Part shown: positions 23,821 through 30,238 of the stretch, piece after piece
Layout: each line of letters begins with the position of its first letter
Numbering within the stretch: position 1 is the first letter of the stretch
DNA from: LMUY01 sp964244655
GTDB lineage: Bacteria; Pseudomonadota; Alphaproteobacteria; Acetobacterales; Acetobacteraceae
Direction of reading: 5' to 3'
Assembly: GCA_964244655.1 (NCBI GenBank)
Contig: CAXTJU010000044.1
Coordinates: 1-30,238, forward strand
Length of the DNA: 30,238 nucleotides
Program-made: the position numbers and the translations under genes
Notes under the pieces: generated by a model
Told to the model about the DNA's origin: nothing
The model's input: the letters and a program-made list of their open reading frames with translations, nothing else
Databases searched by the model: none

Positions 23821-24966
23821 TCAAAGCCTCCGGCTGCCCAGCGCCACCGCGGCGAGCATGGCCGCCAGGATCAGGAAGGCTGTCGGGAGCGATGTCAAAT
23901 GGGCGACGAAGCCGATGCCGGCCGGACCCGCGAGGACGCCCGCATAGCCGATGGTGGTGATCGCCGGCACCGCGACGGCCTCCGGCATGGCGCGCTGTCG
24001 CCCCACGGCGCTGAACAGGACGGGAACGATGTTCGCGCAACCCGTGCCGACCAGGGCGTAGCCCAGCAGCGCCACCGGCCAGGACGGCGCCGCGACCGTG
24101 GCGACGAACCCGAGCGCCGCGCACAGCCCCCCGGCCAGCACCACCCTGCGGTGGCCCAACCGGTCCACGACGCGGTCGCCGGCGAGCCGGCCCGCCGTCA
24201 TGGCCGCGGCGAACGCGGCGTAGCCGAGCCCGGCGTAGGACGGCGTCATGTGCCGGACCGAGATCAGGAACACCGCGCTCCAGTCCAGCACGGCCCCTTC
24301 GGCCAGGAACAGCACGAAGCACAGCAGGCCGATGAACAGCACGATGCCGTGCGGCAGCGCGAAGGCCGGCCCCTCCCTGCCAGCGCCGTAAGGCAGCAAG
24401 CGCCGGGCCGAGGCGGCCAGCAGCGCCACGATGCCGAGCGACACGCAGCAGGCCGCCGCCAGGGGGGAGACGCCGGCGCTCAGCAAGGCCGCCATCCCGC
24501 CGGCGCCGGCGATGCCGCCGATGCTGAACAGGGCATGGAAGCCCGACATCATCGAGCGCCGGGCGGCCCGCTCCACGATGATGGCCTGGATGTTCATCGC
24601 GATATCGACGGCGCCGATGCCTGCACCGAACACCATCAGCGCCGCCGCCAGCGAAGCGACCGTCGAGAAAGCCGCGAGACCCGGCAGCACCGCAGCCGCG
24701 AGCAGCACGGCCGCGGTCATGACCCGGCGGCAGCCGAACCTGGCCGCCATCGCGCCGGAAAGCGGCATGGTGACGATCGAGCCGATGCCCAGGCACAGCA
24801 GCAACAGCCCGAGCCCGCCGTCGCTGATCGCCGCGCGGGCCTGGGCGAACGGCACCAGGGCGGCCCACGCGGAGTAGCCGAAGCCCGTGATGAAGAACAC
24901 GGTCCGCGTGGCGCGCTGCTCGGCAGCGCCGGGGACGTGCCGCAGCGCGGCTTCGGGCATTTCCAT
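23821..24966 (-). CDS. MFS transporter (YbjJ-like)
   Basis: A 381-aa membrane protein with about 12 hydrophobic helices. The N-terminal TRTVFFITGFGYSAWAALVP and AAISDGGLGLLLLCLGIGS, and later MNIQAIIVERAARRSMMSGF and HALFSIGGIAGAGG, resemble the YbjJ-type branch of the major facilitator superfamily, whose substrates are mostly unknown. The ATG at 24966 is 4 nt after the stop of the GNAT gene and the GFA gene follows 8 nt later, so GNAT - MFS - GFA looks like one operon. A small-molecule exporter is likely. Confidence 0.88.
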   Translation of the reverse strand: MEMPEAALRHVPGAAEQRATRTVFFITGFGYSAWAALVPFAQARAAISDGGLGLLLLCLGIGSIVTMPLSGAMAARFGCRRVMTAAVLLAAAVLPGLAAFSTVASLAAALMVFGAGIGAVDIAMNIQAIIVERAARRSMMSGFHALFSIGGIAGAGGMAALLSAGVSPLAAACCVSLGIVALLAASARRLLPYGAGREGPAFALPHGIVLFIGLLCFVLFLAEGAVLDWSAVFLISVRHMTPSYAGLGYAAFAAAMTAGRLAGDRVVDRLGHRRVVLAGGLCAALGFVATVAAPSWPVALLGYALVGTGCANIVPVLFSAVGRQRAMPEAVAVPAITTIGYAGVLAGPAGIGFVAHLTSLPTAFLILAAMLAAVALGSRRL

Positions 24967-24970
24967 GGAC

Positions 24971-25417
24971 TTACCCGCCCGGCGTCCGATCGAGCGTCAT
25001 CCACTGGCCGTTCGCCTCGCCCGGGCGGAACCCGAACCGCGCATAGAGGCCGTGGCTGTCCACCGTCGTCAGCGTCCAGCTGCCCACGGTGGCCAATTGG
25101 GGATGCGCCAGGACCGTGGCGACCAGCGCCTGGCCCAGCCCGATCCCGCGGCTGGCCGGCCGGATGAACACATCGCCGAGATGAGCGCGCAGGGCGTAGT
25201 CGGTGAGGAGGCGGGCGAAGCCGGCCTGCCCGCCATTGGGGGCATAGACGCCGAAGCACAGGCAGTTGGCCCAGCTGCGCTCCGTCAGCGCGCGCGGCCG
25301 GTCGGCGGCCCAGGGAACGCCGGCCAAGGATGCATGGACGAACCCCATGTCGAGGCGCGCGCGGTCATCGCTGATCACGTGGCCATTCGGCAGCTCGACG
25401 GCGTGGACGGTCAACAA
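24971..25417 (-). CDS. GNAT family N-acetyltransferase
   Basis: A 148-aa GCN5-related acetyltransferase. The acetyl-CoA pyrophosphate loop is RGIGLGQALVATVLAHP, preceded by the strand LGDVFIRPASRG. The C-terminal LYARFGFRPGE is the usual GNAT ending. Only TTG codons (25417, 25414) are available as starts before an in-frame stop; AAGG (plus strand 25425-25428) 7 nt upstream of 25417 supports TTG 25417. It appears to be the first gene of a reverse unit with an MFS and a GFA protein. Substrate is unknown. Confidence 0.85.
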   Translation of the reverse strand: MLTVHAVELPNGHVISDDRARLDMGFVHASLAGVPWAADRPRALTERSWANCLCFGVYAPNGGQAGFARLLTDYALRAHLGDVFIRPASRGIGLGQALVATVLAHPQLATVGSWTLTTVDSHGLYARFGFRPGEANGQWMTLDRTPGG

Positions 25418-25470
25418 GAGGGTGCCTTGGAGTGATGCTCAGCCGGCATATGGCGGTCATACACCATCCA

Positions 25471-25506
25471 AAGCAAAACGGCCTGGGACACGTTGCCCGG
25501 GCCGTT
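25471..25506 (-). terminator. Intrinsic terminator of the isocitrate lyase gene
   Basis: Read on the minus strand, AACGGCCCGGG (25506-25496) pairs with CCCAGGCCGTT (25487-25477) with one G/T pair, around an 8-nt loop. The stem is directly followed by TTTTGCTTTGG, a T-rich tract. It lies 24 bp after the aceA stop and before the GNAT start, as expected for a Rho-independent terminator. Confidence 0.8.
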
Positions 25507-25529
25507 CGCCAGTCCAGCCTACCCGAGCT

Positions 25530-27188
25530 TCAGGCGAACTGGTTCATCGTGTTGTGCGCGCCGCCGGCCTTGAGCGCCGCCTCGCCGGCGAAATACTCCT
25601 TGTGGTCGTCGCCGATGTCCGACCCGGCCATGTTCTGGTGCCGCACGCAGGCGACGCCCTGGCGGATTTCCTGCCGCTGCACCCCCATCACGTAGCCCAG
25701 CATGCCCTGCTCGCCGAAATACTCCCGCGACAGGGTGTCCGCCGACAGGGCGGCCGTGTGGTAGGTCGGCAGCGTGATCAGGTGGTGGAAGATGCCGGAG
25801 CGCTTGGCGGAGTCGGCCTGGAAGGTGCGGATGCGCGCATCGGCCTCGTCCCCCAGCGCCGTGCCGTCATAGTCCACGCCCATCAGCTTGGCGCGGTCAT
25901 AACTGCCCACGTCCCGGCCCACCTGCTGCCAGTCGTCGTACACCTGCTGGCGGAAGCTCAGCGTCCAGTTGAACGACGGCGAGTTGTTGTAGACGAGCTT
26001 GGCGTTCGGCACCACGGCACGGACACGGTCCATCATGCCGGCGATCTGCTCGACATGCGGCTTCTCGGTCTCGATCCACAGCAGGTCCGCGCCGTTCTGC
26101 AACGAGGTGACGCTGTCCAGCACGCAGCGGTCCACGCCCGTCCCGGCGCGGAACTGGTACAGGTTGCTCGGCAGCCGCTTCGGCCGCAGCAGCTTGCCCT
26201 GGCGGTTGATGATGACGTCGCCGTTGTGCGCCGCGTCCGCCGTCACCTCCTCGCAATCCAGGAACGAGTTGTACTGGTCCCCCAAATCGCCCGGCGCATG
26301 GCTGACGGCGATCTGCTTGGTGAGCCCCGCCCCCAACGAGTCGGTGCGGGTGACGATGATGCCGTCCTCCACCCCCAGCTCCAGGAAGGCGTAGCGGATG
26401 GCGCGGATCTTGGCGATGAAGTCCTCGTGCGGCACCGTCACCTTGCCGTCCTGGTGGCCGCACTGCTTCTCGTCCGACACCTGGTTCTCGACCTGCAGCG
26501 CGCAGGCGCCCGCCTCGATCATCTTCTTGGCCAGCAGGTAGGTCGCCTCCGCGTTGCCGAACCCGGCGTCGATGTCGGCGATGATCGGCACCACGTGGCT
26601 CTCATGGCCCTCGGCCAGCGCCATCAGCTCGGCCGCCTTGGCGTGGTCGCCGGCATCGCGGGCCGCGTCGACCGCGCGGAACAGGTTGCCCAGCTCGCGC
26701 GCGTCCGCCTGGCGCAGGAAGGTGTAGATTTCCGCGATCAGCGCCGGCACGGAGGTCTTCTCGTGCATCGACTGGTCAGGCAGCGGCCCGAACTCCGACC
26801 GCAGCGCCGCGACCATCCAGCCCGACAGGTAGATGTAGCGCCGCTTGGTGGTGCCGAAGTGCTTCTTGACGGCGATCATCTGCTGCTGGGCGATGAAGCC
26901 GTGCCAGGCGCCGAGCGACTGGGTGTACAGCGCCGGGTCCGCATCGTAGGCGGCCATGTCGGCGCGCATGATCGCCGCCGTGTGGCGCGCCACGTCCAGC
27001 CCGGTCTGGAACCGGTTTTGCAGGCGCATGCGGGCCACGGATTCCGGGTTGATGGCATCCCACGCGCCCTTCTTGCCCTCGACGAGCCTGGCGACGGCGG
27101 CGGCGTGGTCCTGGTAGGCGGAGTGGTGCGGCAGGCGGCCGGCAGCGCCTCCCGCCAGGCCGTCCGGCGCATAATTCGGCTCAGTCAT
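25530..27188 (-). CDS. aceA: Isocitrate lyase
   Basis: Isocitrate lyase splits isocitrate to succinate and glyoxylate in the glyoxylate shunt, needed for growth on acetate, ethanol or fatty acids. The 552-aa product has the Mg-binding region PIIADIDAGFGNAEATYLL and the catalytic loop EKQCGHQDGKVTVPHEDF with its Cys. TRTDSLGAGLTKQI and NNSPSFNWTLSF follow. The KQCGH variant and the length mark the longer subtype known from Pseudomonas rather than the 430-aa E. coli KKCGH type. ATG 27188 has GAAGGA 8 nt upstream. A terminator follows at 25471-25506, so it is probably monocistronic. No malate synthase is in the window. Confidence 0.97.
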   Translation of the reverse strand: MTEPNYAPDGLAGGAAGRLPHHSAYQDHAAAVARLVEGKKGAWDAINPESVARMRLQNRFQTGLDVARHTAAIMRADMAAYDADPALYTQSLGAWHGFIAQQQMIAVKKHFGTTKRRYIYLSGWMVAALRSEFGPLPDQSMHEKTSVPALIAEIYTFLRQADARELGNLFRAVDAARDAGDHAKAAELMALAEGHESHVVPIIADIDAGFGNAEATYLLAKKMIEAGACALQVENQVSDEKQCGHQDGKVTVPHEDFIAKIRAIRYAFLELGVEDGIIVTRTDSLGAGLTKQIAVSHAPGDLGDQYNSFLDCEEVTADAAHNGDVIINRQGKLLRPKRLPSNLYQFRAGTGVDRCVLDSVTSLQNGADLLWIETEKPHVEQIAGMMDRVRAVVPNAKLVYNNSPSFNWTLSFRQQVYDDWQQVGRDVGSYDRAKLMGVDYDGTALGDEADARIRTFQADSAKRSGIFHHLITLPTYHTAALSADTLSREYFGEQGMLGYVMGVQRQEIRQGVACVRHQNMAGSDIGDDHKEYFAGEAALKAGGAHNTMNQFA

Positions 27189-27198
27189 AAGTCAATTC

Positions 27199-27263
27199 CT
27201 TCGCAGCGATGCGTTTCGGCAACGGCCGAAGACTAAGATTGTGCAACTGCGAAGTCACCGCAA
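27199..27263 (-). promoter_or_regulatory. Candidate aceA promoter with 8-bp inverted repeat
   Basis: On the minus strand TTGCGG (27263-27258), a 17-nt spacer and AATCTT (27240-27235) form a modest promoter-like pair 46 bp before the aceA ATG. An 8-bp inverted repeat, CTTCGCAG (27199-27206) and CTGCGAAG (27247-27254), brackets the presumed start region, and TTGTGCAA (27239-27246) overlaps the -10. These could be sites for a carbon-source regulator. The sequence matches are observed; function is inferred. Confidence 0.35.
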
Positions 27264-27346
27264 GAAACGGCGCTGGCCGGGTAATGCTGTGAAGCTGTTA
27301 CTGCTGGAAGCAGCTGAATGTAAAACTTGAAAAGCAGCGCGCGACT

Positions 27347-28075
27347 TCAATGCGGCAGGTCGGCGAACGCCCCCCGGCACCGCTCCAGCCAGCCCCGCAC
27401 CCCGCCGGGCGAGCCGAACACCGTCGGCACGAACAGCCCCGCCCCGCCCAGGCGCCGCGCCACCGCCATGCCATCCTCGTCCGTCACGTCGTCGCCGATG
27501 AACACCGGCAGCCGGCCCGCGAACCCCGGCAGCGCCATCACCGCCGCCACCGCTCGGCCCTTGTCCGCGCCCTGCGGCCGCACCTCCCACGCCATGTTGG
27601 ACGCCAGCAGCTGGAAGCGGTCCGCATGGGGCCGCAGCAGGCCGGACAGGGCCGCATGCAGCACATCCTGCACCTCCGGCACGGCGCGGTAGTGCAGCAC
27701 CACCCCGCGCGCCTTGCGCTCCACCAGCACGCCCGGGTGCGCCGCGGCCAGCGCCTCGGCCGCCGTCAGCACCGCCGGCGGCAGCCCCGGCAGGTTGGGC
27801 CGCTGCAACGCCGCACCCGGCGCCGCCCGCAGCGCGCCGCCATGCTCGCCCGAGATCACCGGGACCACGCCGGGCAGCAGCGCCTCGATCTGCTCCACGG
27901 GGCGGCCGGTGATTACCGCCAGCGCGCCATCCAGCTCGCCCCGCAGCCGCGCCAGGACCTCGGGCAGCCCGGGCGGCACCACCACGCTGTCCGGCGTGGG
28001 CGCGAAGTCCAGCAGCGTGCCGTCCAGGTCCAGCAGCAGCGCCGCGCGGGCGAACGGGGGCAGGGCGTCCGTCAA
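27347..28075 (-). CDS. otsB: Trehalose-6-phosphate phosphatase
   Basis: OtsB removes phosphate from trehalose-6-phosphate to give trehalose, an osmo- and desiccation protectant. The 242-aa HAD-family product has motif I ALLLDLDGTLLDFAPTP, a motif II region AVITGRPVEQIEALLPG, GEHGGALR typical of OtsB, and VRPQGADKGRAV. Motif IV is FIGDDVTDEDGMAVAR. The start is TTG 28075, overlapping the DUF2155 stop as TTGA. No otsA partner lies in the window, so the synthase must be elsewhere or another trehalose route is used. It is the last gene of the NDUFA12 unit. The 157-bp gap behind it holds only a weak 5-bp hairpin (27301-27313) and the aceA promoter region. Confidence 0.93.
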   Translation of the reverse strand: MTDALPPFARAALLLDLDGTLLDFAPTPDSVVVPPGLPEVLARLRGELDGALAVITGRPVEQIEALLPGVVPVISGEHGGALRAAPGAALQRPNLPGLPPAVLTAAEALAAAHPGVLVERKARGVVLHYRAVPEVQDVLHAALSGLLRPHADRFQLLASNMAWEVRPQGADKGRAVAAVMALPGFAGRLPVFIGDDVTDEDGMAVARRLGGAGLFVPTVFGSPGGVRGWLERCRGAFADLPH

Positions 28076-28440
28076 TGGCAGCCCAGCAGGCGCACGTCAT
28101 AAATCGGGTGCTCGAACAAGGCGACCGCCGGCTCGTTGCTGAACACCCAGCCGTGGAAGCCGGGCGCGCCGGGGTGGCTGTCGCGGATGTCGAGGAACGC
28201 CGCCGAGTCCTGCGCCATGTCCGGCGGGCGCACCGCACAGGCGCGCAGGGCGATCGACAGGGACGCGTTCTCCGCCTCCTGCCCCGCCTTCAGCGTCAGC
28301 GGCGTGGACTTGGCGCTCACCTTGTCCAGCACACGCAGCTCGGCGGTGTCGCGCGGCACCCACTTGTCCGGCAGCGGCACCGGAGGCGCCTGACCCTCGG
28401 CGGCCAGCAGCGCCAGCAGCAGCAGCGCGGCCCGCCTCAC
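28072..28440 (-). CDS. DUF2155 domain periplasmic protein
   Basis: A 122-aa product with a hydrophobic signal (MRRAALLLLALLAAEGQA) and a mature DUF2155-like domain. It shows AELRVLDKVSAKSTPLTLKA, ALRACAVRPPDMAQDSAAFL and FHGWVFSNEPAVALFEHPIY, and ends YDVRLLGCH. Two cysteines could pair in the periplasm. The domain has no established function; in alphaproteobacteria it commonly lies beside NDUFA12 genes, as here. GTG 28440 overlaps the upstream stop (GTGA) and its own stop overlaps otsB (TTGA), suggesting coupled translation. Confidence 0.85.
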   Translation of the reverse strand: MRRAALLLLALLAAEGQAPPVPLPDKWVPRDTAELRVLDKVSAKSTPLTLKAGQEAENASLSIALRACAVRPPDMAQDSAAFLDIRDSHPGAPGFHGWVFSNEPAVALFEHPIYDVRLLGCH

Positions 28441-28637
28441 GCCCGCTTCGGGCTGCGCAGCCCGGCGGCCAGGCCGGCCAGGATCTGCCGCATCGCCGCC
28501 TCGTCCACGCCCATCAGCACCGCATCCTCGAACGCGTCCTGCATCACCTGCGCCAGCTCGGCGTGGTTCTCCTCCAGGGTGCGCAGCTTCTCGCGGCAGC
28601 TGACCGGAGCGCCGTCAGCGCCGGGCCAGGCGGTCAC
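28437..28637 (-). CDS. Small conserved-looking protein of unknown function (66 aa)
   Basis: A 66-aa, mainly helical acidic/neutral protein with a likely coiled-coil segment (REKLRTLEENHAELAQVMQD) and a second helix DEAAMRQILAGLAAGL. No signal peptide and no recognisable domain are present. GTG 28637 overlaps the mlaD stop, and its stop overlaps the DUF2155 start, both as GTGA. This tight placement supports it being a real gene rather than a chance ORF. Function is unknown. Confidence 0.7.
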   Translation of the reverse strand: MTAWPGADGAPVSCREKLRTLEENHAELAQVMQDAFEDAVLMGVDEAAMRQILAGLAAGLRSPKRA

Positions 28638-29128
28638 GGCGGGGGGCCTTTGAGCGTGTCCATCTGCTTCTGCGCCACCTCGGACAGGGCGCCGACGTTG
28701 AAGATGAACTTGCCCAGCAAATCCTCCAGGTTCACCGCCGACTGGGTGACGGTGATGGTGCCGCCGTCGGACAGCGTCTTGTCGTCGCCGCCCGTGGCCA
28801 GCGAGATGAAGTTGCCGCCCAGCAGCCCACCGGTGGCGATGGTGGCGCTGCTGTCGGAGGAGAGCTTGATGTCCGATTGCACGGTGAACGTCGCCAGCGC
28901 CTGGTAGCTGCGCGGGTCGATCGCCAGCCCCGTGACGCTGCCCACCTTCAGCCCGGCCACCCGCACGTCGGACCCGGTGGCGATGCCGCCCACGTTGTCG
29001 AACGCGGCATGCAGCGTGTAGCCGCCCACGTGGCCCCGCCCCGTGCTCGCCACGGCATAGACCAGGAACCCGGCAGCCACGGCGAGCACCGCCGCCCCGG
29101 CCGCGATCTCGGAAGAGCGCCGCGCCAT
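28634..29128 (-). CDS. mlaD: MlaD-like MCE domain protein
   Basis: MlaD is the periplasmic lipid-binding ring subunit of the Mla phospholipid transporter that keeps outer-membrane asymmetry. This 164-aa protein has one N-terminal TM helix (IAAGAAVLAVAAGFLVYAVA) and a single MCE domain with YTLHAAFDNVGGIATGSDVR and VAGLKVGSVTGLAID. The ending includes GGLLGGNFISLATGGDD. Length is typical for MlaD. ATG 29128 lies 1 bp after the NDUFA12 stop. The partner genes mlaE, mlaF and mlaC are not adjacent here, so they must lie elsewhere. Confidence 0.92.
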   Translation of the reverse strand: MARRSSEIAAGAAVLAVAAGFLVYAVASTGRGHVGGYTLHAAFDNVGGIATGSDVRVAGLKVGSVTGLAIDPRSYQALATFTVQSDIKLSSDSSATIATGGLLGGNFISLATGGDDKTLSDGGTITVTQSAVNLEDLLGKFIFNVGALSEVAQKQMDTLKGPPP

Positions 29129-29129
29129 C

Positions 29130-29489
29130 TCAGCTGCCCGGCGTCCAGGATTCGTAGTCGCCCGTGGCCGGCGCGCGCTTGCCGCCGCGGTAGTCGCTGC
29201 CGGGCGGGCGGTATCCGGCGGGGGTGCCGGTCAGGTTCGGCTCGTGCGGCTTCTGCCAGGCGCGGCGCACCGTGGTCGGGATCGGCATGTCCGTGGTGTA
29301 GTGCAGCCAGGCGTGCCACTCCGGCGGGATGCTGCTGGCCTCCGGCTCGCCGCGGTACATCACCCAGCGCTTGCGGAGGCGGCCACCGGACGCGCCCGCC
29401 TTCTTCGCCTCGTAATACACGTTGCCGGCGGTATCCCGCCCGACCAGGCGGCCGGTGAGGGCGGTGACGAGACGCATCATGAGGGTCAT
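29130..29489 (-). CDS. NADH:ubiquinone oxidoreductase subunit NDUFA12-like
   Basis: A 119-aa homologue of the mitochondrial complex I accessory subunit NDUFA12 (B17.2), present in alphaproteobacterial complex I. Signature parts are RLVGRDTAGNVYYEAKKAG, KRWVMYRGEPEASSIPPEWH, AWLHYTTDMPIP and the C-terminal RRAWQKPHEPNLTGTPAGY. ATG 29489 is chosen; the frame is open further upstream, and ATG 29480 or 29477 are also possible. It is the first gene of the reverse operon to otsB and is divergent from the RNR-like gene. It supports an alphaproteobacterial origin of the window. Confidence 0.94.
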   Translation of the reverse strand: MTLMMRLVTALTGRLVGRDTAGNVYYEAKKAGASGGRLRKRWVMYRGEPEASSIPPEWHAWLHYTTDMPIPTTVRRAWQKPHEPNLTGTPAGYRPPGSDYRGGKRAPATGDYESWTPGS

Positions 29490-29550
29490 GCCGGCGGTTA
29501 TAGCAGCGTCCCCCGCCGGGTCCACCGCGCCCGCCCGCTGCGGGCCTTGC

Positions 29551-29566
29551 ACACAGTATTTTGTGG
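29551..29566. promoter_or_regulatory. NrdR-box-like palindrome in the divergent promoter region
   Basis: ACACAGTATTTTGTGG agrees with the published NrdR-box consensus (acaCwAtATaTwGtgt, recalled from memory) at 13 of 16 positions. It lies in an AT-rich island 66 bp upstream of the RNR-like ATG 29633. A much weaker half-like match starts at 29581 (GCACCCAAAATACGGC, 8 of 16), about the tandem spacing expected of NrdR sites. NrdR is the repressor of ribonucleotide reductase genes, which fits the downstream gene. Function is inferred. Confidence 0.5.
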
Positions 29567-29632
29567 TCCAGGGCACCCGTGCACCCAAAATACGGCTTCC
29601 CGTCCGGCAAACCGCACGCTAGCGTCGCTGGC

Positions 29633-30238
29633 ATGAAAACCGACCGGACCTGGCAGGGCGTGCGGCTGCGGCAGACGGAGGCGGCGCCCGACCCGGACAG
29701 CCCGTCCCGCATGGTGCGCCTGCCCGCCGCTTGGGACGACGCCGCCGCCGCCGCCCTGTGCGAGCTGGCGCCCGGCCATGCCCGCGTCTCGCTGCCCTCC
29801 CTGGCGCAGGGCTGGATCCTGCCGCTGTCCGCCCGCGCGAAGGAAGCCGGAATCCCCGGCCTGGCAGACCGGCTGCATGCGCTGCTGCTGCACCGCCGCG
29901 GCGCGCCCACGGCCGACATCTGGCACGGCGTGGCGAGCGGCAGGCCCGGCTTCGTGCTCAACCTGCCGGCCTTCCACGACGCGGCCGCCGGGTTCGACGT
30001 GGCCGCCTTCGCCGAGGCCGCGACGACGGCGGCGCAGGCGCTGGACCTGCTCGCCCCCCACGCCCCGCGCCTGGCCGTGGCAATGGCAGACCTGGCGGGG
30101 CTGCTCGCGGCGTTGGGCCTGGACTACGCCGGCAAGCCGGCGCGGGACGTGGCGGCCTGCCTGGCGGCGCTGCCGCGCGGCCGGCTCCATGCGGCGCTGG
30201 CCGGGGCGCAGCCGGACCTGCTGGCCGCTCTGCCCGCC
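29633..30238 (+). CDS. Ribonucleotide-reductase-like protein, 5' part (3' end outside window)
   Basis: An ORF from ATG 29633 stays open to the window edge (202 codons). After an N-terminal WQGVRLRQTEAAP and RMVRLPAAWDDAAA it has GFVLNLPAFHDAAAGFDVAA, PRLAVAMADLAGLLAALGLD and ARDVAACLAALPRGR. This order resembles the late barrel region of class I/II ribonucleotide reductases (NLP, then a LG-x-MGLAD-like helix), without the preceding ATP-cone or catalytic N-terminal half. I recall related proteins in this group of bacteria ending in a TSCPD domain, which would lie beyond the window. The candidate NrdR box upstream agrees with an RNR link. Enzymatic activity of this fragment alone is doubtful; it may accompany a full reductase gene further right. 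Confidence 0.6.
   Translation, partial: MKTDRTWQGVRLRQTEAAPDPDSPSRMVRLPAAWDDAAAAALCELAPGHARVSLPSLAQGWILPLSARAKEAGIPGLADRLHALLLHRRGAPTADIWHGVASGRPGFVLNLPAFHDAAAGFDVAAFAEAATTAAQALDLLAPHAPRLAVAMADLAGLLAALGLDYAGKPARDVAACLAALPRGRLHAALAGAQPDLLAALPA

Noticed and set aside
25266..27236. 656-codon plus-strand ORF antisense to isocitrate lyase
   Set aside because: The opposite strand encodes a full-length isocitrate lyase with promoter, ribosome site and terminator; the forward product is a compositionally biased shadow.
1..30238. CRISPR array, tRNA/rRNA genes, insertion sequences or phage genes
   Set aside because: No regularly spaced repeats, cloverleaf-like genes, transposase motifs or phage proteins were seen; intergenic gaps are all short.

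Overview
The window is about 30 kb of very GC-rich, densely packed bacterial chromosome. An NDUFA12-type complex I subunit, an isocitrate lyase of the long KQCGH subtype, a MlaD/DUF2155 operon and a xanthan/acetan-like polysaccharide locus together point to an alphaproteobacterium, most likely Acetobacteraceae/Rhodospirillales. That assignment is inferred from gene content; no rRNA or other marker was available.

Layout. (1) 1-2064: the 3' part of the DNA translocase ftsK. (2) 2155-20752: an exopolysaccharide (EPS) locus. The forward block holds a GumD/WcaJ-type priming glycosyltransferase, a secreted GH10 glycosidase, a Wza/GumB export lipoprotein, a BY-kinase-like P-loop protein without its Walker A lysine, a GumC/Wzz-like co-polymerase interrupted by an in-frame TAG, a heparinase II/III-like protein and a GT4 glycosyltransferase. 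A Tat-exported oxalate-decarboxylase-type bicupin follows. A reverse block holds a sugar-nucleotide epimerase, a methyltransferase and a GT4. A second forward block holds a small secreted protein, an acyltransferase-3, a Wzy/O-antigen-ligase-like protein, a GT2 and a Wzx-like flippase. (3) 20643-25417, reverse: a MATE exporter, an oxalate/formate-antiporter-family MFS protein, a GFA-family zinc protein, a second MFS protein and a GNAT acetyltransferase. (4) 25530-27188, reverse: isocitrate lyase with a good intrinsic terminator. (5) 27347-29489, reverse: a tightly overlapped operon NDUFA12 - mlaD - 66-aa protein - DUF2155 - otsB. (6) 29633 to the right edge, forward: the start of a protein resembling part of a ribonucleotide reductase barrel, with a NrdR-box-like palindrome 66 bp upstream.

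How the genes work together. The EPS genes form a nearly complete Wzy-type pathway: priming on undecaprenyl phosphate, glycosyl transfer, acyl decoration, flipping, polymerisation, chain-length control and outer-membrane export. Two carbohydrate-active enzymes that could trim the polymer are embedded in it. Many junctions are 4-nt NTGA stop/start overlaps, and two of these appear to need CTG start codons. The most noteworthy points are the TAG in the co-polymerase gene, the two inferred CTG starts, the lysine-less P-loop protein, a VMPGLDPG-type interspersed palindrome that has become the C-terminus of a glycosyltransferase, and the candidate NrdR box before an RNR-like gene. No tRNA, rRNA, IS element or CRISPR array was seen, and no gap between genes exceeds 300 bp.
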